DNA from: Anaeromicrobium sediminis
Lineage (GTDB): Bacteria; Bacillota; Clostridia; Peptostreptococcales; Thermotaleaceae
Length of the DNA stretch: 64,000 nucleotides
Assembly (NCBI RefSeq): GCF_002270055.1
Contig: NZ_NIBG01000003.1
Location: 168,083-232,082, forward strand
Direction of reading: 5' to 3'
This document shows positions 27,491 through 35,347 of this stretch, piece after piece; the stretch's first letter is position 1; the number at the start of each line of letters is the position of its first letter. The notes beneath the pieces were generated by a model that made no database searches, was not told where the DNA came from, and was given only the letters and a program-made list of their open reading frames with translations. Made by a program: the position numbers and the translations under genes.

Positions 27491-27958
27491 ATGGAAAATT
27501 TAGCAGAAAAAAAAGATGATAAGTTATTAGAAATTAATCAAGAAAAAATATATGAAGAATTAAAAACATTAAAAGATCAATACACCAGTTTAGTTAAAGA
27601 AGTACAGGCATTAGATAATAATGAAAAAAGTATAAATTCCTTGAGACAAAGTATTGATTCACTTTTTCATGAATTTAATGAAGTTAACAAGAATATGGAA
27701 GATATTACAAATATTCTAAATGAAATGTCTGAAACAAATAACTTAAATACTGAAAATAACAATAGACCTTTAGATATTAGAGGAATGACAGTAAAAACTT
27801 TAAGTTCGATCTTATCCGTAGTAGATAATACTATGGAAAAAACTTCTGGATTTGGAGAAGGTTTAGAGGATTTAATTGCAGAAGCTCAATATGAAAATAA
27901 AAGAAAAAGATTAGTCTGTAGGAACGGCCAATTAAATAAAATGGGCCGTGAAAGATAA
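27491..27958 (+). CDS. Coiled-coil protein, paralogue of 33228-33674
   Basis: 155 residues, ATG at 27491 after TGGAGGAG. Residues about 15-80 form a long charged coiled coil (EELKTLKDQYTSLVKEVQAL). The C-terminal GEGLEDLIAEAQYENKRKR is shared with the protein at 33228 (KEGVEDIVAEAQYENQKRR). No known domain. It opens a locus of P-type ATPases and small proteins, so a structural or adaptor role in that system is a reasonable guess. Confidence 0.65.
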   Translation: MENLAEKKDDKLLEINQEKIYEELKTLKDQYTSLVKEVQALDNNEKSINSLRQSIDSLFHEFNEVNKNMEDITNILNEMSETNNLNTENNNRPLDIRGMTVKTLSSILSVVDNTMEKTSGFGEGLEDLIAEAQYENKRKRLVCRNGQLNKMGRER

Positions 27959-28021
27959 ATTTTAAAAAAGTAATTTACATATATTTAAAGATGGTAAAAG
28001 CAATAATTGGAGGATAATTTA

Positions 28022-28261
28022 ATGGCAGGAAAAAAAGTGCTATATGGATTAGGGATAGGGTTTTTAGGCTATATTTTACGTTCTAATACGAAACAGAACA
28101 AAGGTGTTAATGAATATGAACTTGAAGGTATAAGTATAAATTTAGGACAAAATATGAAATTAGAGGATGATTTAAAAAATAAAACTAAAACCATAAGGAA
28201 TCAGCTGGAAACCATAAAATCACAGATGAATGATATCAATAAAAAATTGCAAATAAAATAA
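28022..28261 (+). CDS. Small glycine-rich hydrophobic protein with helical tail
   Basis: 79 residues from ATG 28022 after TTGGAGGA. The N-terminus KKVLYGLGIGFLGYILRS is a short amphipathic or membrane segment, and the C-terminal 35 residues form a charged coiled coil. The layout recalls small membrane partners of metal P-type ATPases such as the mycobacterial PacL group, but no sequence match is claimed. It is 63 nt downstream of the coiled-coil gene and probably co-transcribed. Confidence 0.6.
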   Translation: MAGKKVLYGLGIGFLGYILRSNTKQNKGVNEYELEGISINLGQNMKLEDDLKNKTKTIRNQLETIKSQMNDINKKLQIK

Positions 28262-28349
28262 TATAAAAATTATGATAAATTTTCATATTTGAGTAAATAT
28301 AATTATATAAGAAAAAATTCATTTAGCATTTGCTGAAAGGAATATTATA

Positions 28350-29162
28350 ATGCTCAAATATACAATATATGATAACGCTGAAAGTTCTGAATGGATTGTA
28401 TTTATTCATGGATTAGGAAGCAGTTCAAATACATGGGTTAAACAAGTTAGAGAATTAAAAAAATATTATAATCTTTTACTTATAGATTTGCATGGACATG
28501 GAAAATCAAAAGATATTAGTTTAAGAAATAATACTAATCCAAACTTTGAAGAAATAAATAATGATATCATAAAAGTTTTAGATTTATTAAATATTGAGTC
28601 TGCACATTTTATTGGAATTTCTTTAGGAACTATTATTGTAAATTCACTTACGTTAACGCATACTGACAGAGTAAAGTCTATTATTTTAGGTGGTGCTGTT
28701 ACAAGAATTGACTTTATAATTATGATTATATTAAAGATTATAATTATGTTTAAACTTACTGACAAAAAATGGGGACATTATATAGCTTTTAAGATAACAT
28801 TTCCAAAAGAAACTGATAAAGAGAAGATGAGAAGATATTCAAAACTTTTAAAAAAGTCAAATGCATTGAATCTAAATTATTGGGCATCTATTTTTAATTT
28901 AATTAATAGAACATTTAAAAACAAAGATTACACAGAAATTCCAACTTTATTTATTATGGGAGAAGAAGATAAAATTCTTATAAGAAATATTGTGAAGAAT
29001 ATAAGAGGAGCTTCTATGTTCATTATTCAAAATTCAACACATCTTTGTCATCTAAATAGCCCGAGAATTTTTAATAGTGTTTCAATAGCCTTTCTAAAAA
29101 ATTATAAGAATATAAAAATAAGAGAAGAAATCAATTTTATGCAAAGATTAGATAAAGAATGA
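28350..29162 (+). CDS. Alpha/beta hydrolase
   Basis: 270 residues, ATG at 28350 after GAAAGGAA. Oxyanion-hole segment FIHGLGSSSNTW lies near residue 19, DLHGHGKS near 47, the nucleophile elbow FIGISLGTI near 92, the acid region FIMGEEDKI near 212 and the catalytic His in NSTHLCH near 236. All three catalytic positions are present. An esterase or lipase-like role is likely; the substrate is unknown. It ends at a hairpin facing the convergent ATPase gene. Confidence 0.87.
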   Translation: MLKYTIYDNAESSEWIVFIHGLGSSSNTWVKQVRELKKYYNLLLIDLHGHGKSKDISLRNNTNPNFEEINNDIIKVLDLLNIESAHFIGISLGTIIVNSLTLTHTDRVKSIILGGAVTRIDFIIMIILKIIIMFKLTDKKWGHYIAFKITFPKETDKEKMRRYSKLLKKSNALNLNYWASIFNLINRTFKNKDYTEIPTLFIMGEEDKILIRNIVKNIRGASMFIIQNSTHLCHLNSPRIFNSVSIAFLKNYKNIKIREEINFMQRLDKE

Positions 29163-29187
29163 TAAATAAAGATATAAAAAGTAATAT

Positions 29188-29243
29188 AAAAAAGTGAACT
29201 GCCTCTGTATTAAATATTTTTTATAGAGGTAGTTCACTTTTTA
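29188..29243. terminator. Bidirectional terminator
   Basis: AAAAAGTGAACTGCCTCT and AGAGGTAGTTCACTTTTT pair almost completely around a T-rich loop. It is placed between the convergent hydrolase (ends 29162) and ATPase (ends 29249). Confidence 0.85.
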
Positions 29244-29248
29244 TATAA

Positions 29249-32206
29249 CTAAATACCACTTAATGCTGTTGTTCCTAAAACTGCTACCCAGCTTAATGGA
29301 TCTAATGGAACAGTACCAAAGAAATTATTGAAAACTGGTATATAGATTATACCCATAAGAAGGGCTACAGTGATTAAAGCCATTCTATTTAGATATTTAT
29401 TATTAAAATTTTTCTTATTTTTTCTACACGTATATACGTTAACAACTTGATTAAAGACAAAGTTAGATAAAGCTAGTGTTCTTGCTTTATTTAACCCTAC
29501 TCCTAGAAGTAAAGCACCTTTAAATATAGCAAATGTACTAACACCTATAACAATTCCCTTTCTTAATATACTATTTCTCAAAGTTCTATCTATTAAAGGA
29601 GCATTCTTATCAACAGGAGGATAGTTCATAACATCTTCTGAAGGTAGCTCCACACTTAGTGAGGACCCTAGAAGTGTTTCAGAAAGTAAGTTTATCCAAA
29701 TCATTTGCATTGCAATAAGTGGTGCAGGTGTACGAAATACAAATGATAAAAATATTGAGAACATCTCTCCTATTGCTCCTGAAAAGAGATATTTCATCGT
29801 ACTTCCAATATTATTTGATACTCCTCTACCTTCTTCAATAGCTGTAACTATTGTTGAAAAATTATCATCTACAAGAGTAATACAAGCAGCATCCCTTGCA
29901 ACATCACTTCCATTCATACCCATAGCTATTCCGATGTGTGCTTCCTTTATGGCAGGAGCATCATTTACTCCATCTCCTGTCATGGCAACTATATGTCCAC
30001 ATCTTTTCAGTGCTTTTACAATTCTATGTTTTTGCTTTGGAGTGGTTCTAGCAAAGACTTGAATATGATTTATCTTAGAGTCTAATTCACTATCTGTCAT
30101 GTTATCAACTTCAGCTCCAGATACTACTAATCCATTAGTTAACAATCCTAGTTGCTTTCCTATTGCACTTGCTGTTCTCATATGATCTCCTGTTATCATT
30201 ACAACTTTGATTCCTGCTTTGAAGCATTTTTGTATAGATTCATTCACACCTTCTCTTGGAGGATCTTCCATACCTACAAAGCCAATGAAAACAAAACCAT
30301 TATCAAAATTTGAATTATCCTCCTCAACTTTTTTATAAGCAAAAGCTAAAACTCTTAATGCGTCATCAGCCATTTTATCACATATGGATTGAATCTTTTC
30401 TTTATCCTTTGAGGTAAATAATCTTTCTTTGCCATCTTCATATATCATTGTACACTTTTCAATAATAGTATCTAAAGCACCTTTACAATAAGCAACTTTT
30501 TCCATGTCATATTCCATGACTGTAGTCATAAAACGTCTATTACTATCAAATGGAATTTCTTGTACCATAGTATTAATATTTCTTAAATTATCAACGTTAA
30601 TATTCATTTTGTACGCAGCTGTTAATAATGCACCTTCTGTAGGATCACCTTGTACTTCCCATTTATCACCTGATTTTAATAGTAATGAGTTATTACAAAG
30701 TACACCTGTCTTTAAAAGGTTTTCCAAGGAGGATTTTCCTTTAGGGTTTCCATTAATAGGGGTGATTTCACCAGATGGTTTATAGCCAGAGCCAGATACA
30801 TTATATAGACAGGAATCTACATATATTTTACGAACTGTCATTTCATTCATGGTTAATGTTCCTGTTTTATCGCAACATATAACATCAGCACATCCTAATG
30901 TTTCAACTGAATTAAGTTTTCTTACAACTGCATTTTTCTTAGCCATTCTATGGACACTTAGGGCCATACATGTAGTGACCATCACAGGAAATCCTTCAGG
31001 AATTGATCCTAAGAAGAAGGTAACTCCCATCATTAAAACTTGTGCAAAAGTCATTCCAGATAATAAGGCTATTCCTCCAGCCACAGCAAAAAAACCTAAA
31101 TATATCTTTATTAACTTATTAATGAATTTTTCTGATTTACGCTGAAGTGGAGTTTCTTCATTTTCTATACTATCTAGCATACTTGCTATTTTACCGATTT
31201 CTGTATTTCTACCTGTAGATATGACTACTGCTTTACCCCTTCCTGATAAGACATTTGTACCCATAAAGAGTATATTAGTCATGCTTCCTAAATCTGTATT
31301 CTTATCACAAATTAGTGAAGATTTAATAACAGAAGTTGATTCACCAGTTAAAGAGGATTCTGAAGTTTTTAAATCTTTACATTCAATGATTCTTGCATCA
31401 GCAGGGATTTTATCACCTGATTCCACTATAATAATATCTCCAGGAACAAGGTATTTTGAGTCTATTTCCTGCTGTTTTCCGTTTCTTATTACCTTTGCTT
31501 TATGAACTAACATATCTTTTAAGGAATCTAAAGAATTATCAGATTTATGCTGCTCTATTGCTCCAATTGCAGATTGAAATAGTATAATACCACCTAGTGC
31601 AATAGCTTCAGGTATCTGACCAAGTAGTAAAGAAACCACACCAGATCCTAGTAATATCTTAATTATAGGGTCTTTTAAGCTTTCTATGAATCTAGAAAAT
31701 AATGATTTTTCTTCTTTCTCATATATTACATTTAGACCAAACTCTTTTTGCTTTTGCTCTATAGAAAAGTTATTTAATCCTTCAGTGTAATTTGATTTAA
31801 GTACTTTTTCTATATGTTCCTTACTCAAGGCATGATAACAAGTTTGATTATTAATATTTTTAGTAGATATGAAGTCAGATTTCGAATTAGATGGGAATTC
31901 TTTTTTAGAATTAGTTACTTCTATAGATATTACATTAGAGTTATGTACTGCAGTTGCTTTAGTAATAAACTTATAAATTTCTTTTTTCAATAAATTCTCG
32001 TTTGTTAATTCCTCATCAAATACAATAAGTATTTTACTTGTTAGGGGATTTGCCTTTGAGTACTTCACACCATCTAGAGATAAGGTGAAATTACTTGTTT
32101 TTTTTGCTAGAGATTCATTTCTGTAAATTGATTGTATTGGAATTCGTATTCTTTTATATAGAATATCATCATCATATTTATTAATATTTTTCAGTGCTTG
32201 AAACAT
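29249..32206 (-). CDS. P2-type cation-transporting ATPase with N-terminal HMA2-like extension
   Basis: 985 residues, ATG at 32206 after AGGTGAT. About 130 N-terminal residues resemble an HMA-like domain; then come a cation-ATPase N-domain, the actuator TGEST motif, PEGFP in M4, the phosphorylation site CCDKTGTLT (near residue 450) and GDGVNDAPA. All catalytic residues are intact. The M6 region reads INLLSETLLG where SERCA has NLVTDG, so one acidic ligand is Glu. It pumps Ca2+, Mn2+ or another divalent ion. Divergent from the Fur-boxed gene at 32425. Confidence 0.92.
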   Translation of the reverse strand: MFQALKNINKYDDDILYKRIRIPIQSIYRNESLAKKTSNFTLSLDGVKYSKANPLTSKILIVFDEELTNENLLKKEIYKFITKATAVHNSNVISIEVTNSKKEFPSNSKSDFISTKNINNQTCYHALSKEHIEKVLKSNYTEGLNNFSIEQKQKEFGLNVIYEKEEKSLFSRFIESLKDPIIKILLGSGVVSLLLGQIPEAIALGGIILFQSAIGAIEQHKSDNSLDSLKDMLVHKAKVIRNGKQQEIDSKYLVPGDIIIVESGDKIPADARIIECKDLKTSESSLTGESTSVIKSSLICDKNTDLGSMTNILFMGTNVLSGRGKAVVISTGRNTEIGKIASMLDSIENEETPLQRKSEKFINKLIKIYLGFFAVAGGIALLSGMTFAQVLMMGVTFFLGSIPEGFPVMVTTCMALSVHRMAKKNAVVRKLNSVETLGCADVICCDKTGTLTMNEMTVRKIYVDSCLYNVSGSGYKPSGEITPINGNPKGKSSLENLLKTGVLCNNSLLLKSGDKWEVQGDPTEGALLTAAYKMNINVDNLRNINTMVQEIPFDSNRRFMTTVMEYDMEKVAYCKGALDTIIEKCTMIYEDGKERLFTSKDKEKIQSICDKMADDALRVLAFAYKKVEEDNSNFDNGFVFIGFVGMEDPPREGVNESIQKCFKAGIKVVMITGDHMRTASAIGKQLGLLTNGLVVSGAEVDNMTDSELDSKINHIQVFARTTPKQKHRIVKALKRCGHIVAMTGDGVNDAPAIKEAHIGIAMGMNGSDVARDAACITLVDDNFSTIVTAIEEGRGVSNNIGSTMKYLFSGAIGEMFSIFLSFVFRTPAPLIAMQMIWINLLSETLLGSSLSVELPSEDVMNYPPVDKNAPLIDRTLRNSILRKGIVIGVSTFAIFKGALLLGVGLNKARTLALSNFVFNQVVNVYTCRKNKKNFNNKYLNRMALITVALLMGIIYIPVFNNFFGTVPLDPLSWVAVLGTTALSGI

Positions 32207-32392
32207 TATTTTATCACCTATCCTAATGGTAAATTTAGTAAAATTAAAATGTTATTACATGTATGTATCATACTATCTAATTATTTCCCATAAGGGAAAA
32301 TATATTCTAATTTATAAAGATTAATATATGAGGAATTTGTAATATTTTGTTAGTGTAAAAGATTAAAAAGTATGATAAAATATTAATGTGAA

Positions 32393-32407
32393 TGATAATC
32401 ATTATTA
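32393..32407 (+). promoter_or_regulatory. Fur box
   Basis: TGATAATCATTATTA matches 14 of 15 bases of the 7-1-7 Fur consensus TGATAATNATTATCA. It lies between the divergent P2-type ATPase and the 32425 gene, 17 nt before the latter's start and just after a TATGAT -10-like box. Confidence 0.75.
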
Positions 32408-32424
32408 ATAGAGGGAGATGTATT

Positions 32425-33048
32425 ATGCAAAGCTTATATAAATATTCAGATAGGTCCATTAATAAATTAGAAATAATGTGTACTTCTATAATAGAAGATG
32501 ACTTAGATATGTTTTTTAACTCATGTAAAAAATCAGCATATGCATACTCTGTTATGATTGCAAAGGATATAAACAAATATGATTTTAGTACTTTTGAAAA
32601 GTTAGTTATATCCTCTGAAGAAGTTGAAATCATTGTGAATAAAATAATTAAGAAACTAAATATGGAGCTTGAAAGACATATAGAGTATGTAACTTTTAAT
32701 TTAGAAAATCATAATACCATATTAGAAGGTAGTATTAATTCTTTTAAAATAACTCAAAAACTAACTAAAACTTGTGAAAAAATTATTAATATAGCATTTT
32801 CTAAAACTTTAAAAAATATTTATAATAATTTCGCAGCAAATTTTATGTTTAAAAAAGTAAATTTAGGAGAAAAAGTACTGGGAAAGAACAGTTATAAGAG
32901 TCAAATTAAACTTCAACAAGAAAAAATATATAATCAAATTGAAGGAATGTTAATTAACATTAAAGTAGATATCAGAAATCAATTAATTGAGGAAGCTATC
33001 AGAAATATACATAACATTCAAGAACAGAAGAGTTATGCGATAGCTTAA
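32425..33048 (+). CDS. Hypothetical helical protein, Fur-box controlled
   Basis: 207 residues from ATG 32425 (AGAGGGAG upstream; the earlier frame from 32392 would start inside the Fur box). The sequence is alpha-helical and charged throughout, with no signal peptide, membrane helix or recognised domain. It is closed by its own terminator (33108-33138), so it is a single-gene, iron-repressed unit. The position between two ATPase genes suggests a part in metal handling. Confidence 0.65.
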   Translation: MQSLYKYSDRSINKLEIMCTSIIEDDLDMFFNSCKKSAYAYSVMIAKDINKYDFSTFEKLVISSEEVEIIVNKIIKKLNMELERHIEYVTFNLENHNTILEGSINSFKITQKLTKTCEKIINIAFSKTLKNIYNNFAANFMFKKVNLGEKVLGKNSYKSQIKLQQEKIYNQIEGMLINIKVDIRNQLIEEAIRNIHNIQEQKSYAIA

Positions 33049-33107
33049 TTATTCTATAAAAGATCTAGTAAATATAAATATAATGTTTTAAGAAAAAAGT
33101 TTTTCAG

Positions 33108-33138
33108 AACAAGGTAATTAAATGCCTTGTTTTTTTTA
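33108..33138 (+). terminator. Rho-independent terminator
   Basis: AACAAGG and CCTTGTT pair around a 10-nt loop, followed by eight T's. It separates the Fur-boxed gene from the next unit. Confidence 0.8.
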
Positions 33139-33227
33139 TTTATTAATTTATATAACTAATAAGAATAGCTCATTTAGCTTTCGGAAATAATATTAATGTA
33201 TCTAAAACATAATATGGAGGAGCAAAT

Positions 33228-33674
33228 ATGACTAATTCAGAAGATAAAAACAAAGAAAAGAAAATAATAGATCAACAGAAAATACAAGAAGAATTAAATG
33301 AAATTAAAGTTCAATATTCTAGTTTGTCAAAAGAAATTAATGCTATCCAAAATAATGAAAAGGCAATAAATGATTTAAAACAAAGGGTTGAAACTATAAA
33401 TAAAGGATTAGAGCAATTAAACAAGAATATACAGGAAATCTCAGGTAAACTTAATAGAATGCCTAATATGCATAAAACCATAATGAGAAAAAAAGGAATG
33501 ATTAGAAGAGCTTTCAGAAGAGGAGCCATAAAGACAGTAGAAGCATTTTTCTGTGTAGCAGATGCCACTGCAGAAAAGGCATGTTGCATTAAGGAAGGCG
33601 TTGAAGATATTGTAGCAGAAGCTCAATATGAAAACCAAAAAAGAAGAATGAATTTAAATGAGAATAATTGCTAA
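33228..33674 (+). CDS. Coiled-coil protein, paralogue of 27491-27958
   Basis: 148 residues, ATG at 33228 after TGGAGGAG. Residues about 14-75 are coiled coil; a basic stretch (MRKKGMIRRAFRRG) then leads to a C-terminal helix with CVADATAEKACCIKEGVED and AEAQYENQKRR. The two proteins share order and the C-terminal motif, so they are duplicates. This copy adds a CC pair and a basic patch. It lies 3 nt before the degenerate ATPase gene, pointing to coupled translation. Confidence 0.65.
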   Translation: MTNSEDKNKEKKIIDQQKIQEELNEIKVQYSSLSKEINAIQNNEKAINDLKQRVETINKGLEQLNKNIQEISGKLNRMPNMHKTIMRKKGMIRRAFRRGAIKTVEAFFCVADATAEKACCIKEGVEDIVAEAQYENQKRRMNLNENNC

Positions 33675-33677
33675 GGA

Positions 33678-34910
33678 GTGGTTTATTTTGCTGAAATAAA
33701 TTTTAAAATAATATCATCTATACCTGGAAGAGTTAGAGTAAATATAGATTCTCTGTTAAAAAAAGAGAAAACTGGGCATTTGATTATAAATTCACTAAAA
33801 AGTATAAATGGAATTATTTCTGCTTCCTTTAATAAAAGAACAAGAAATATTCTCATATTTTATAGATGGGAAGAAATAGATGAATCTCAACTACTGAATA
33901 AGATTAAAGATTTGGATTATAAAAAAACACACAATAATATATCTAAAAGTATTAATAAAGATTCAATTGGAAAAATTATTTTGCAAACTTTGAATCCTTT
34001 TAGTTTAATAAAAAAGAAATATCCTAATAAAGGTTACAAAGACGATTACTCTCTTTCAAAGAAAATAATAAAGTTAGGGCTATTATTGGGAGGTATAGTA
34101 TTTGCCATAACTTCTAATTTAAGAAATTTAATATCTATATTAATACTAAGTTATCCTGGAATTCTATTCGCAATATCTTCAATAGCATATTTTTACTCTG
34201 CTAAAAAAGCTCATTTCAATGATATTTATTTGAAAAAAGATTATTTTATAGGTTTATTAGGCAAGACAGATACTCTTTTTATAGAAGATAATTTATTAAT
34301 TAAAGAAAAGTATATATCAAATACCCTTTTAAACAACTTAAATACAACAACAATACGAAGATTTGCTGCATTAAAAAAGCTTGATAATCCTATTGACCCG
34401 GAGTTAGAAAAAATTATTTATAAAATAAGAGAATATGGTATTACAAATCTTATTCTTTTCTCTGATAATAACAAAGAACTGTTAGATTATATTTCATACT
34501 CATTAGGGATTGATAAAACATATTTTTTAAAAGACAATATTTTAATATTAAAAGATTTAAAAACAGAGGAAAATGTAACTGCTATTATTGTTAAAGATTC
34601 AATTGAAAAAATCAGAAATTTAAATATGGATTTGGTTGTATGTATTAATTTAACTGATAAAGGTAATATTCTTATAGGAGATATAAATTTTATAGATAAG
34701 AAAATGAATAAATTTCCATGGCTACTAAATTTGAGTAAGTACAATGAAGAAGTTATAACGCGTTCTCAAGCACTAGCTATAGGATTAAATACTTTAGGAA
34801 TTTTCTTATGCATGATAACAAATATAAATCCATTTTTTGCTTTAGGTATATATGGATTAAATATATTAACACAGACTATCCGTATAAAGTATAGTGTAGA
34901 AACAATATAA
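33678..34910 (+). CDS. HMA2-type, degenerate P-type ATPase-like protein
   Basis: 410 residues. The start is probably GTG 33678, coupled to the upstream stop; AAGGAG overlaps it, so this is uncertain. Residues about 10-70 carry an HMA2-like domain with IPGRVRVNI; two helices follow (about 135-175), then KTDTLFIEDNLLIKE, which lines up with the position of VDTVVFDKTGTLT in ATPases but has lost KTGT, then a weak HAD-like part and two final helices. The actuator domain is absent. I infer a catalytically dead membrane partner of the ATPase at 35348. Confidence 0.7.
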   Translation: MVYFAEINFKIISSIPGRVRVNIDSLLKKEKTGHLIINSLKSINGIISASFNKRTRNILIFYRWEEIDESQLLNKIKDLDYKKTHNNISKSINKDSIGKIILQTLNPFSLIKKKYPNKGYKDDYSLSKKIIKLGLLLGGIVFAITSNLRNLISILILSYPGILFAISSIAYFYSAKKAHFNDIYLKKDYFIGLLGKTDTLFIEDNLLIKEKYISNTLLNNLNTTTIRRFAALKKLDNPIDPELEKIIYKIREYGITNLILFSDNNKELLDYISYSLGIDKTYFLKDNILILKDLKTEENVTAIIVKDSIEKIRNLNMDLVVCINLTDKGNILIGDINFIDKKMNKFPWLLNLSKYNEEVITRSQALAIGLNTLGIFLCMITNINPFFALGIYGLNILTQTIRIKYSVETI

Positions 34911-34927
34911 AAGAAAAGGAGTTTTAC

Positions 34928-35188
34928 ATGCCTGTAAGTCAAGAAAATTCAAATAATTTAGAGCCAATAGAAAATATTCTTTGTGAAGTAGAAGAGAAAT
35001 TGAAAGAGGCAATATCATTAAGTTTAGAAGCCGTAAATAAGGCTCCAAATGCTGAAAAAGAATTATTTTCCTTATATAAGAAACATGGAAACAGTTTAAG
35101 AGATTATTTTATATATTATGCAGAAAAAAGTGGGAATTCAGCCTTAGGAAAAAAAATATTTAGGTCTGTTATATTTAAAAGATTTTAA
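34928..35188 (+). CDS. Small helical protein in the ATPase locus
   Basis: 86 residues, ATG at 34928 after AAAAGGAG. Charged and helical (ILCEVEEKLKEAISLSLEAV), ending in a basic segment (SVIFKRF). No family was recognised. It follows the degenerate ATPase by 17 nt and precedes a strong GC-rich terminator, so it is the last gene of the 33228-35188 operon. Confidence 0.65.
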   Translation: MPVSQENSNNLEPIENILCEVEEKLKEAISLSLEAVNKAPNAEKELFSLYKKHGNSLRDYFIYYAEKSGNSALGKKIFRSVIFKRF

Positions 35189-35212
35189 CCCCCATAATAC
35201 GGGGGTTATTTG
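35186..35212 (+). terminator. Terminator before the P1B-like ATPase
   Basis: AACCCCC and GGGGGTT pair around ATAATAC and are followed by ATTTGTT. The 35348 gene should therefore have its own promoter in the AT-rich 35213-35347 stretch. Confidence 0.8.
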
Positions 35213-35347
35213 TTATAGTTTTCTAATTTTTGTAAACAATATTAATATATAATATAATAATTTAACAGATTAATATAACTAGATACATTTATATATAAAA
35301 GACATCTTAACATGATGATTAGTATAGATCTAAAGAGGTGAAATTTC

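Noticed and set aside
30504..31505. Long plus-strand frames opposite the P2-type ATPase gene
   Set aside because: They mirror a well-conserved ATPase and show no family features or ribosome binding sites.
28270..33227. Similar TTCATTTAGC-type sequence before 28350 and 33228 as an alternative-sigma promoter
   Set aside because: The match is short and spacing to known sigma-factor elements does not fit.
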